Part shown: positions 8,134-16,476 of the stretch, in pieces
Layout: each line of letters starts with the position of its first letter
How positions within the stretch are numbered: the stretch's first letter is position 1
Assembly (NCBI GenBank): GCA_016938735.1
Contig: JAFGUB010000003.1
Span: 1-64,000, forward strand
Reading direction: 5' to 3'
Source: Campylobacterales bacterium
Lineage (GTDB): Bacteria > Campylobacterota > Campylobacteria > Campylobacterales > Sulfurimonadaceae
DNA length: 64,000 bases
Notes under the pieces: model-generated
Seen by the model: only the letters and a program-made list of their open reading frames with translations
What the model was told of the DNA's origin: nothing
Databases searched by the model: none
Position numbers and translations under genes: made by a program

Positions 8134-9252
8134 ATGCAAGTGCCGTTTTATCGAGAGTTTGTAGGCAAAGAGGAGCGTCATCGTATCGAGCAGGTGCTTG
8201 AAGGCAATGCGCGCTCAATTGTGGAAGATCTGGAAGCGGCGTTTGAGTCGTACACGGGGGCGGGGTACGCACTAGCGACTTCTCACGGCACCAGCGCGCT
8301 GCATCTGGCGATGCTGGCGATCGATCTCAAGCGCGGCGACAAGGTGCTCTGCTCCGTCAATGCGTTTCCTTCGGTGCCCGAGGTGGTACGTCACTTTGAT
8401 GCGGAGCCGATCTTCATCGATGTGGACGATCACACCTATACCATCGATCTGGACAAACTGGAAAACTATCTCTCTGACAATAAATCCAAAAAACTCAAAG
8501 CGGTGATCGTCAGCCACATTGCGGGACAGACCTGCAACCTTGATCGGCTCTACACCATCGCCCGCATCTACGACGTCAAGATTATCGAAGACGCTACCGA
8601 TGCGCTGGGTGCGACCTACAAGGGCAAAAAGATCGGTGCGACGGGGGCGGACATCACCTGCTTCAGCTTTTCGCCGCACCTCAAATACAGTTACAGCAAC
8701 GGCGGGATGATGGTCACCGACAATGAGGAGATTATGGAGCGCGCAACCTTGCTGCGCAACCACGCGATGGTCGTGGATGCGGACGCGCTGGGCTATATCT
8801 ACGACATCGTAGACATCGGCAGCAAGTACACCATCAGCCCGCTTGATGCGGCCTATATCCTTGAAAAGCTCAAAAAGCACGATACCGTCGTGGCGCGTCA
8901 CAAAGAGATCGCCGCCACCTACAACCGCAAGCTAGAGGGGATCAGCCACGTCATGCTGCCGAATCTGCACAAAGACCATGCCTGCTCACTCTACGTCGTA
9001 AAGATCGATAAAAATCGCGACTCGTTTGCGCGTGAACTTGACGAGCGCGGCATTGAAACGGGGCTGCACTACATCCCGCTGCATCTGCTGAGCTACTACA
9101 AAAGCAAATACAACCTCCGCGTTAACGACTTCCCCATCGCGCTGCGCAACTTCCAGCAGGTGCTCTCCATTCCCAACTTTTACGGCATGAGCGACAAAGA
9201 GATCGACTACGTCGCCGAAGCTATCATCGCCATCAGCAAAACAAGGGTTTGA
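8134..9252 (+). CDS. DegT/DnrJ/EryC1/StrS family PLP-dependent sugar aminotransferase
   Basis: A 372-residue PLP enzyme that transaminates nucleotide-activated keto sugars for cell-surface glycans. Recognisable parts are ATSHGTSALHLAMLA (cofactor phosphate site), IIEDATDALGATYKGKKIG and the lysine-bearing CFSFSPHLKYSYSNGGM, then RHKEIAATYNRKLEG. AAGGAG lies six bases before the ATG at 8134; the ATG at 8116 has no such site and would overlap nadE. Neighbouring lpxK points to cell-envelope sugar metabolism. The specific substrate (a pseudaminic, legionaminic or other amino sugar) cannot be assigned. Confidence 0.88.
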   Translation: MQVPFYREFVGKEERHRIEQVLEGNARSIVEDLEAAFESYTGAGYALATSHGTSALHLAMLAIDLKRGDKVLCSVNAFPSVPEVVRHFDAEPIFIDVDDHTYTIDLDKLENYLSDNKSKKLKAVIVSHIAGQTCNLDRLYTIARIYDVKIIEDATDALGATYKGKKIGATGADITCFSFSPHLKYSYSNGGMMVTDNEEIMERATLLRNHAMVVDADALGYIYDIVDIGSKYTISPLDAAYILEKLKKHDTVVARHKEIAATYNRKLEGISHVMLPNLHKDHACSLYVVKIDKNRDSFARELDERGIETGLHYIPLHLLSYYKSKYNLRVNDFPIALRNFQQVLSIPNFYGMSDKEIDYVAEAIIAISKTRV

Positions 9253-10155
9253 TTGGTCGCGTGGATCGAGCGTTATCTCTACGCTCCTTCACCCCTTCAG
9301 CGGCTGCTCTCTTATCTGCTGCTGCCGCTCTCGGCGTTGTATTGCACGGTGGTTTATCTCAAATACCGCCTCAGCACCCCCAAAAAATTTGATATTCCCA
9401 TCATCAGCGTCGGCAACCTCACCGTCGGCGGCAGCGGCAAGACGCCGCTGGTGTGCGCGTTGGCACAGGCACATACACGTCCGGCTATCGTTTTGCGCGG
9501 CTACGGACGGCGCTCGCAGGGGCTTGTGGTGGTGCATGACGGAGCACAAACGCTTTGCGACGTACACATCTCAGGTGATGAAGCGATGATCTATGCGCAC
9601 AAGGTGGCCCACGCGGTGGTGATCGTGAGCGAAGACCGCATCAAAGGGATCGAAGCGGCAATAGCGCTGGGGTGTGAGATCCTCTTTTTGGATGACGGCT
9701 ATTCCAAACACGGTATCGAAAAGCTCGATATCCTCATCGACGTAGAGACGCCCAACACCTTTTGTCTCCCTTCGGGCGCTTATCGTGAGCGCCACTGGAG
9801 CGGTAAAAAGGTGTTACATGTAAAGGAAGGGCATGCATTCGTGCGCCGCACGGTTTTGCGTGATCAGACACCTAAAATGGTGCTGGTCTGCGCTATCGCG
9901 CGCCCGCAGCGACTTGATCCTTATTTACCAAACGTGGTGGCGAAATATCTTTTTCAAGATCACCATTACTATGTGCGTGAAGAGCTCGAGGAGATTTTAC
10001 GTGTTCATCAAGCCACCTCTTTGTTGGTCACTTATAAAGACTACGTTAAGATGGTCGGATTTGGTCTGCCTCTCTCTTTGCTGGAGCTGGAGCTTGACAT
10101 AGACAGAACGCTGTTTGATCAGATCGAGGGCTATTTGGGAACTTTTCAGCAATGA
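9253..10155 (+). CDS. lpxK: Tetraacyldisaccharide 4'-kinase (lipid A)
   Basis: LpxK phosphorylates the 4' position of the lipid A disaccharide at the cytoplasmic side of the inner membrane. The 300-residue protein has an N-terminal hydrophobic helix (LLSYLLLPLSALYCTVVYL), the P-loop ISVGNLTVGGSGKTPLV and the motif ILFLDDGYSKHGI with the conserved acidic pair. The start seems to be the TTG directly after the stop codon of the aminotransferase, with AAGGG six bases upstream; I see no better start. A TTACATGTAA copy at 9814 encodes Leu-His-Val-Lys. It is translated in close coupling with the aminotransferase. Confidence 0.92.
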   Translation: MVAWIERYLYAPSPLQRLLSYLLLPLSALYCTVVYLKYRLSTPKKFDIPIISVGNLTVGGSGKTPLVCALAQAHTRPAIVLRGYGRRSQGLVVVHDGAQTLCDVHISGDEAMIYAHKVAHAVVIVSEDRIKGIEAAIALGCEILFLDDGYSKHGIEKLDILIDVETPNTFCLPSGAYRERHWSGKKVLHVKEGHAFVRRTVLRDQTPKMVLVCAIARPQRLDPYLPNVVAKYLFQDHHYYVREELEEILRVHQATSLLVTYKDYVKMVGFGLPLSLLELELDIDRTLFDQIEGYLGTFQQ

Positions 10156-10194
10156 ATCGTTAGGATGGATCACTTCAAATCATAAAGGCAGAAG

Positions 10195-12321
10195 ATGAAG
10201 CGCTGGCTTCCGATGATTATTCTGATGCTTTTAGGCATTATGGCGGCTTATATCGCTCTGACGCCTATGCAACACAGCGTTATGCATCCAGCCTCTTCTA
10301 CATCCCCGAAAGAGAATGTTCTCATTCTAAAAATGGCGCACAACACCGCAGAACAAAGCGCCTTGCATGAAGCTTCGGTACGTTTTGCCCGCCAGATCGA
10401 AGCGAAAAGTGCCGGCATGGTGCGCATCGAGATCTTTCCGGCACAGCTTCTGGGCAATGATCATCAGATGGTGGAAATGGCGCGAAACGGAGAGATCGAT
10501 ATTTTACTGACGCCTACGGCCAAAATGGGTGTCGCGGTGCCGGCGATGCAATACGCGGATCTGCCTTTTTATTTTCCCACCAAAGCGGATCTTTATGCGA
10601 TGCTTGACGGTGAGCCGGGACGCATGATGCTTGAGGCGCTTGGCGAGATCGGTTTGGTCGGCATCACATTTTGGGAAAATGGCTTCAAGCATTTCACCGC
10701 GAATATGCCGTTACGTACGCCTGAAGATTTTGAGGGCAAGAAGTTTCGGGTCATGAAGAGCCGTATCATCATGGAGCAATTTAAAGCGCTTGGCGCCGAA
10801 GCGGTACCGATCGATTTCTACGCTACCCGCACCGCACTTTCAGACGGGGTAGTCGATGGGCAGGAGAATCCGTTGGTAGCGATCGTGAGCATGGGTTTTC
10901 ATGAGGTACAGAGCGATTTGACGTTGAGTGCTCATGCTTTTTTGGGATATGTCTTTTCTATTAGTGCCAAGCGTTTTGAGGTACTACCGCTGGAGTTGCG
11001 CCAGATGTTGGTCGAGACGGCGCGAGAAGTGACGCCGTGGGAGCGTGAAGAGACGGCACGGCGCGAAGCGGAACTGCTTGAAAAGATCCGCGCGCATGGG
11101 GTTCGCATTCATACGCTCGATGCAGATCAGCGCCTGCGGTTTGCCGCTTTGATGCGTGATATTCCCAAATTGTTTGAGCCCGTTGTGGGTACACACATTC
11201 TCTCTAAAACCGAAGAGTTGCTGTGGCATCGATACGGTGCGCAAGAGTGTTATCTCATCGGCATTGACGCAGATTTATCCATGAAGACCAAAGAGGCGGG
11301 TTTGGCCATCAAACGCGGAGTTGAACTGGCCGTAGAGGAGATTAATGCCAAAGGAGGTATTCTTGGCAGACCGCTGTGCGTGGTAGCGCGGGATCATCGC
11401 GCGATGGATACTAAAGGCATCGAAAATCTGAGGGTTTTTTATGCTGATCCGCGTACCATCGCTGTGGTCGGGGGCCTGCATAGTGCGGTTGTCATGGGGG
11501 AGATGGAGATGATCAAGAACTCTGCCACTCCTTATTTGATTCCTTGGGCTGCCGCTGCTGAATTGACCCGACAGGGAGTGAATGTCTTTCGCGTATCGGC
11601 AGACGATGAGAGCGCTGCGCTTTTTTTGCTGGAGGAGGCTTTGCGTCGCTTTGAGCATCCGGCTGTATTTGTTGAGAACTCGGTTTGGGGACGCGGTAGT
11701 TTGGAACGGATGAAGAGCGTTGTACAGGCGCGAGGAGGCGTTGATTTGTCTAGCTTCATTATTAACAGGGGTCAGCAGGAGTTCGCCAATCAAATCGATC
11801 AGGCGTATGCACAACAGTGTGACGGTATCATCATGGTGCTTAATACCAACGAAGCGGGTTTACTGGTCGAATCGCTTGCGCAGCGTGATCAACCTTTGGC
11901 TGTTGTTTCGCACTGGGGAATCAGCGGTGGCGATTTTTATACACGCCATGTCGATGCGTTGCGTCAATTGGATCTACGTTTTTTGCAGACATTTCATCCT
12001 CATCAAAACCGTACTTTACGCAGTGCTGCGTTGTTGCACCGTTATTATGAGCGTTATGGCAATGTCGAGCAAATCCCTGCAGTGCATGGCGTTGTGCAGG
12101 CTTATGATCTGATTCATCTGCTCGCCAAGGCCGCAGAGCGGGCACAAAGCGTTGCGCCCGAAGCATTGCGCAGGGCGTTGGAGTCGATTGAACAATACGA
12201 CGGCGCACTGAAGCACTATACTTACCCTTTTAGCTCTGAGCGTCACGATGCGCTGGGGATTTCTGACTATTTTATGGCGGCGTATGAGCGTAACGGTACC
12301 ATTATGCCGGTAGCGGAGTAG
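10195..12321 (+). CDS. Fused TRAP-type (DctP) and branched-chain-type (Peripla_BP_6) solute-binding protein
   Basis: A 708-residue exported or membrane-anchored protein containing two different periplasmic binding-protein folds in series. After an N-terminal hydrophobic helix (LPMIILMLLGIMAAYIAL) comes a DctP-like TRAP binding domain (about residues 40-330) with VRIEIFPAQLLGNDHQMVEM, FKHFTANMPLRTPEDFEGKKFRV and DGVVDGQENPLV. A LivJ-like Peripla_BP_6 domain follows (about 350-700) with VELAVEEINAKGGILGRPL and VENSVWGRGSLERM. No transporter genes adjoin; a GGDEF-EAL gene starts three bases downstream. I infer a dual-ligand sensor that controls c-di-GMP, not an uptake component. Each domain assignment is solid; the fused architecture is unusual. 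Confidence 0.85.
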   Translation: MKRWLPMIILMLLGIMAAYIALTPMQHSVMHPASSTSPKENVLILKMAHNTAEQSALHEASVRFARQIEAKSAGMVRIEIFPAQLLGNDHQMVEMARNGEIDILLTPTAKMGVAVPAMQYADLPFYFPTKADLYAMLDGEPGRMMLEALGEIGLVGITFWENGFKHFTANMPLRTPEDFEGKKFRVMKSRIIMEQFKALGAEAVPIDFYATRTALSDGVVDGQENPLVAIVSMGFHEVQSDLTLSAHAFLGYVFSISAKRFEVLPLELRQMLVETAREVTPWEREETARREAELLEKIRAHGVRIHTLDADQRLRFAALMRDIPKLFEPVVGTHILSKTEELLWHRYGAQECYLIGIDADLSMKTKEAGLAIKRGVELAVEEINAKGGILGRPLCVVARDHRAMDTKGIENLRVFYADPRTIAVVGGLHSAVVMGEMEMIKNSATPYLIPWAAAAELTRQGVNVFRVSADDESAALFLLEEALRRFEHPAVFVENSVWGRGSLERMKSVVQARGGVDLSSFIINRGQQEFANQIDQAYAQQCDGIIMVLNTNEAGLLVESLAQRDQPLAVVSHWGISGGDFYTRHVDALRQLDLRFLQTFHPHQNRTLRSAALLHRYYERYGNVEQIPAVHGVVQAYDLIHLLAKAAERAQSVAPEALRRALESIEQYDGALKHYTYPFSSERHDALGISDYFMAAYERNGTIMPVAE

Positions 12322-12323
12322 GT

Positions 12324-14591
12324 GTGAGCCAGATACCTGTAGCCCACAAACGGAGCATCCGCAAACGGGTCATCTATCGGGTGACGGCGCTGATCGCGGT
12401 CGCGATTCTCTTTATCACCTTGACGGTATTAATGATTGTCTACCGCCAAATGAGCGAGCAGATGCAGATCTTGCTGCAGCAGCGTACCGAATCCGTAGCA
12501 CAGAGGCTGGAGCAGAGGCTTGAGTATCTCGTTGAAAATGCCGTCCTCTTAACCGACAATGAATTGATGATCAATGCACTGATCGACGCGGAGGGAAGAG
12601 CGCGCTATCTGCCGTTATTGGTAGAGAATTTTATGAGCGGAAAAGATGTCGTTTCGCTGAGTGTCGTTGATTTTGACGGCGTTCCGATTTTTAAGACTCA
12701 AGAGGATATCCCCAGATACAATACTTCGGCACAGTTGCGGACCGCACTGGCAATGGGCAAAATGGCGATGTATGTGCATGAGAGCATCGATCAGATCGTG
12801 CTGGTTGCGCCGATAGAGTACTACATGACCACTCAAGGGGCCATTGTAGTGGTGTTTGATCTGGGGGCACTCGTGCGTGCGCATGTTCCGATGGAGGAGG
12901 GCAGCTATCTGAAGCTGATCAAGCAAGGTCGTCAGCTCTACAGCAGTTTGGAATTGAGTTCGCATGATTATCTACAGTTTTATGTAGAACCTGCTCAGGC
13001 CCGCTTTTTGACACAACTGGGCATCGGGATCGAGATGGGGACCGATGCGTCGCTGTTGATGGCGCCGATCGAAGAGACGCTGCTGCGTTTGTTACTGATC
13101 GGTCTACTCTTTATTGTGGCCGGAGTGGTGGTGGCAACGGTATTGGCTAATTCGATCACCTTTCCGATCATCGAGCTTTATCGGCGGGTACACGCTTCGG
13201 ATCTCTCCAAAAATCTACTGTGTAGTCCCATCGGTACCGACGACGAGCTTGAAGCGCTGGCCAAGGCGTTTGATGCTAAAACGCTCTTGCTGCAGTATCA
13301 GGCGGAACATGACGCTCTGACCGATCTGCCCAACCGCGTGCTCTTTTTGGATCGTCTGGAACAGTCAGTGCGCTTCGCCCTGCGTGAGCAGAGTGCGTTC
13401 GCTATCCTTTTCGTTGATTTGGATCACTTTAAGGAGGTGAACGACTCCATGGGGCATTCAGTGGGTGATCTGCTGCTTAAAGAGGTTGCCTTACAGTTTC
13501 AAAGTATTGTACGCCGCAGCGATACGATTGCCCGTATGGGAGGTGATGAGTTCACCTTGCTGATTGACCGGATTGCTTCTGAGCACACGGTGATGGATGT
13601 GATCGAAAAAATCATGCGGCTTTTTGTCGATCCTTACGAGATTGCCGCTCACCGGCTCTATATTACATGTAGCATCGGGGTGGCGCTTTTCCCCCAAAAC
13701 GGACAGACACCGCAACTCCTACTGCAAAACGCGGATGCAGCCATGTACCGCGCAAAAGCGGAAGGGCGTAATACCTACGCGTTTTACTCTGAAGAGATGA
13801 CGGAAATGGCAATCCGGCGGCTTCATCTACAGACACAGTTGCGTCGGGCGCTGGAGCGAGCGGAGTTTGAGGTGTATTACCAACCTCAGGTGGATATGCG
13901 CAGCGGAACGATCATCGGGATGGAGGCGCTGCTGCGATGGAGCAGCGAGGAGCTTGGCAGCGTTTCGCCCGCACTCTTTATTCCACTGGCCGAGGAGACG
14001 GGGTTGATCGTCGATATCGACCGTTGGGTGATGCGAGAGGCGATGCTTCAGTGGGTACGTTGGATCAATGCGGGTCTGAAGCCTGGGGTGCTCTCGCTCA
14101 ACCTCTCGCTCATCCAGTTTAAACGCGATGATTTTGTATTGTATGTTGCACGAATGCTTGAAGAGTGTCATTTTGAGGCTGCATGGTTGCAACTGGAAGT
14201 GACCGAGACGCAGATCATGAACAATCCGGAGCGTACCATCGAGAGCTTACACGCACTCAAGGCACTGCATATCGCGCTGGCTATTGATGACTTTGGTACG
14301 GGGCACTCATCGCTCTCCTATCTCAAGCGCTTGCCAGTAGACAAAATTAAAATCGATCAATCTTTTGTGCGGGATTTGCCTGATGATCACGACGATATGG
14401 TGCTGACGCGCGCCATCATTGCCATGGCCAAAAGTCTGGGACTTGAGGTGTTGGCCGAAGGGGTCGAGACCAGAGCTCAGCAGGAATTTTTGAACGCGCA
14501 CCACTGTTACGAGGCGCAGGGCTATTTGTTCTATCGTCCGATGCGGGTTGCGCAGATCACACCGCTGCTCACATCCGGTGCTGCGGTATAA
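12324..14591 (+). CDS. Membrane GGDEF-EAL c-di-GMP signalling protein
   Basis: A 755-residue sensor enzyme. It has a membrane helix at about residues 18-42, a periplasmic region to about 250, a second helix (LLLIGLLFIVAGVVVATVLA), then GGDEF (about 325-485) and EAL (about 505-745) domains. The GGDEF motif is intact (RMGGDEF) and is preceded five residues earlier by the product-inhibition site RRSD. The EAL domain keeps EALLRW, the metal-site DDFGTGHSSL and KIDQSFV, so both synthesis and breakdown of c-di-GMP are possible. It starts with GTG at 12324 immediately after the fused binding-protein gene, so the binding protein most likely provides its periplasmic input. Confidence 0.93.
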   Translation: MSQIPVAHKRSIRKRVIYRVTALIAVAILFITLTVLMIVYRQMSEQMQILLQQRTESVAQRLEQRLEYLVENAVLLTDNELMINALIDAEGRARYLPLLVENFMSGKDVVSLSVVDFDGVPIFKTQEDIPRYNTSAQLRTALAMGKMAMYVHESIDQIVLVAPIEYYMTTQGAIVVVFDLGALVRAHVPMEEGSYLKLIKQGRQLYSSLELSSHDYLQFYVEPAQARFLTQLGIGIEMGTDASLLMAPIEETLLRLLLIGLLFIVAGVVVATVLANSITFPIIELYRRVHASDLSKNLLCSPIGTDDELEALAKAFDAKTLLLQYQAEHDALTDLPNRVLFLDRLEQSVRFALREQSAFAILFVDLDHFKEVNDSMGHSVGDLLLKEVALQFQSIVRRSDTIARMGGDEFTLLIDRIASEHTVMDVIEKIMRLFVDPYEIAAHRLYITCSIGVALFPQNGQTPQLLLQNADAAMYRAKAEGRNTYAFYSEEMTEMAIRRLHLQTQLRRALERAEFEVYYQPQVDMRSGTIIGMEALLRWSSEELGSVSPALFIPLAEETGLIVDIDRWVMREAMLQWVRWINAGLKPGVLSLNLSLIQFKRDDFVLYVARMLEECHFEAAWLQLEVTETQIMNNPERTIESLHALKALHIALAIDDFGTGHSSLSYLKRLPVDKIKIDQSFVRDLPDDHDDMVLTRAIIAMAKSLGLEVLAEGVETRAQQEFLNAHHCYEAQGYLFYRPMRVAQITPLLTSGAAV

Positions 14592-14592
14592 T
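14587..14592 (+). promoter_or_regulatory. -10 box for argB
   Basis: TATAAT overlaps the stop codon of the GGDEF-EAL gene. A TTACATGTAA copy (14607-14616) would fall in the short leader before the ATG at 14627. Confidence 0.5.
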
Positions 14593-14626
14593 CTCGAACT
14601 ATTTTCTTACATGTAAAGAGTCTCAA

Positions 14627-15478
14627 ATGCAAGCCAAAATTCATCAGGTCAAAACCCTCCTCGACGCGCTTCCTTATATCAAGAAGTTTTCTAATGAGAT
14701 TTTCGTCATCAAATACGGCGGCTCCGCGCAGTCTAATGCGGCGCTCAAAGAGCGCGTGGCGCAAGACGTGCTGCTGATGTATCTGGTGGGCATCCGCCCG
14801 GTCGTGGTGCATGGTGGGGGCAATCGTATCAGCGAACTGCTTGAAAAACTCTCCATCCCCACCAAGTTCATCGACGGTCTGCGCTACACCGATGAAGCCT
14901 CGATGGAGATCGTCGAGATGGTGCTCAGCGGTTCGATCAACAAAGAGATCACCGCCATGCTCAACCACCACGGCGCCAAGGCGATCGGTGTGAGCGGCAA
15001 AGATGCGGGCTTTATCAAGGCCAAACCGATCGATTTTGAGAAGTACGGCTGGGTTGGCAATATCACCGAGATCGATGCGAGCGTGATCGTCAACCTGATG
15101 GATGAGAAGTTCATTCCCGTCATCGCCCCCGTCGCCGGAGATGCCGACGACAGTAAAATAGGCTACAACATCAACGCAGACCTCGCCGCCAGCCGCATCG
15201 CCGGAGCGCTGGGCGCGAAAAAGATCATTTTCATGACCGATACCAAAGGGGTGCTTGACAAGGAGGGTAATTGCCTCTCTACGCTCACCCGAGAGCAGAT
15301 CGAAGCGCTCAAAGAGGATGGCACCATCAGTGGCGGCATGATCCCCAAAGTGGACGCCTGCCTTGAGGCGATTGAGTGCGGTGTGGAGCAGGCGCACATC
15401 ATCGACGGACGGATCGATCACTCCGTGCTGCTGGAGGTCTTTACCAGTGAGGGCATCGGCACCGTTATCTCCCACTGA
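14627..15478 (+). CDS. argB: Acetylglutamate kinase
   Basis: ArgB phosphorylates N-acetylglutamate in the second step of arginine biosynthesis. The 283-residue protein has the amino-acid-kinase pattern FVIKYGGSAQSN, VVVHGGGNRISELLEKL, FIDGLRYTDEASMEIVEMVLSG and the C-terminal GGMIPKVDACLEAIECGV and IDGRIDHSVLLEVFT. Length and order match the family throughout. The ATG at 14627 is preceded by a weak AAAGAG. No other arginine gene adjoins, so it is an isolated member of the pathway here. The 92 bases after it, to htpX, hold no gene that I can see. Confidence 0.96.
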   Translation: MQAKIHQVKTLLDALPYIKKFSNEIFVIKYGGSAQSNAALKERVAQDVLLMYLVGIRPVVVHGGGNRISELLEKLSIPTKFIDGLRYTDEASMEIVEMVLSGSINKEITAMLNHHGAKAIGVSGKDAGFIKAKPIDFEKYGWVGNITEIDASVIVNLMDEKFIPVIAPVAGDADDSKIGYNINADLAASRIAGALGAKKIIFMTDTKGVLDKEGNCLSTLTREQIEALKEDGTISGGMIPKVDACLEAIECGVEQAHIIDGRIDHSVLLEVFTSEGIGTVISH

Positions 15479-15570
15479 CGCGCTGGTCGTGCGGGCTTGG
15501 GCACCATCAAGCGCATGAGGCCCAAGATTGACGGCAAACTTTTGCTTTTGTGTGCCGTACTTCCTTGCCC

Positions 15571-16407
15571 TTACATGTAACGCTTGATCTCCTCAAGCCG
15601 CGCGATGCGGTCTTCGGTACTGGGGTGGGTGCGGAAGAGTGATTGAAAGTTGACTTCGTGGCCGCTGAAGGGATTGATGATAAACATGTGGGCGGTTTGG
15701 GGCGAGGCGTTTTGAAGCGTGCCTCGGCGGGCGTAGCCGTCGAGTTTATAGAGTGCGCTTTGCAGCCACTCGGGATGGCCGGTGAGTCTGGCGGCGCCTT
15801 CGTCGGCTAGGTATTCGCGGTTGCGGCTCACTGCCATCTGGATGACGCCGGCGGCGATGGGCATGAGGATGGCGAGTACGATCATTACGATGGGGTTGGG
15901 GCGGTTTTGGGAGCTGTTAAACATCATCCCAAACTGCGCGATGAGGGCGATGGCTCCGGCCATCGTGGCGGCGACGGTGCCGATGAGGATGTCGTAGTGT
16001 TTGACGTGGCTCATCTCATGCGCCATGACCGCTTCGACCTCTTCGGGGGTGAGCAGATCGAGCAGCCCTTCGGTGATGGCCACGGCGGCGTGGCTTGGGT
16101 TGCGTCCGGTGGCAAAGGCGTTGGGGGTGCGGTCGGGAATGATGTAGACTCTGGGCATCGGCGTGCCTGCGCGCGCGGCGATGCGTTCGACGATCTCAAA
16201 CAGCCCGTGCGCCTGATTGGCCCCCACTTCGTGCGCGTTGTAGCGCGAGAGCACCATCTTGTCGGAGTTGTAATAGCTGTAAAAATTCATCCCCAGCGCC
16301 GCGATAAAAGCGATGAGCATTCCTTGTTGCCCGCCGAGCATTCCGCCGACGAAGATCATCATCAGTGTCAGCGCCGTCAGTAAGAAGGCGGTTTTGAAAA
16401 TTTCCAT
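15571..16407 (-). CDS. htpX: Zinc metalloprotease HtpX homolog
   Basis: HtpX is an inner-membrane zinc protease that cuts misfolded membrane proteins. The 278-residue protein has two N-terminal membrane helices ([21 protein letters not shown] and an adjacent one), the segment [24 protein letters not shown], the catalytic [13 protein letters not shown] (HExxH), and a second pair of helices. The glutamate ligand is in [15 protein letters not shown]. An AAGGAG site precedes the ATG. The stop codon is part of a TTACATGTAA palindrome, so the protein ends in Tyr-Met. Confidence 0.94.
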   Translation of the reverse strand: MEIFKTAFLLTALTLMMIFVGGMLGGQQGMLIAFIAALGMNFYSYYNSDKMVLSRYNAHEVGANQAHGLFEIVERIAARAGTPMPRVYIIPDRTPNAFATGRNPSHAAVAITEGLLDLLTPEEVEAVMAHEMSHVKHYDILIGTVAATMAGAIALIAQFGMMFNSSQNRPNPIVMIVLAILMPIAAGVIQMAVSRNREYLADEGAARLTGHPEWLQSALYKLDGYARRGTLQNASPQTAHMFIINPFSGHEVNFQSLFRTHPSTEDRIARLEEIKRYM

Positions 16408-16446
16408 TTTCGGCTCCTTTTTTGGAGAGGATTATAGGCGAAATTG

Positions 16447-16452
16447 TATAAT
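16447..16452 (+). promoter_or_regulatory. -10 box for the PhnD-type sensor kinase
   Basis: TATAAT lies 24 bases before the ATG at 16477, with GAGGAGG between them as the ribosome site. It is divergent from htpX. Confidence 0.5.
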
Positions 16453-16476
16453 GAAGCTCCACTATGAGGAGGCGAT

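Noticed and set aside
14531-15475. A 314-codon minus-strand frame covering argB
   Set aside because: Antisense of argB; the His/Asp/Gly-rich content is the usual mirror of a real gene and it has no family features.
15479-15570. Possible small gene or RNA between argB and htpX
   Set aside because: The 92 bases hold a weak CTTGGGC/GCCCAAG inverted repeat with a long loop but no ribosome site or open frame of note.
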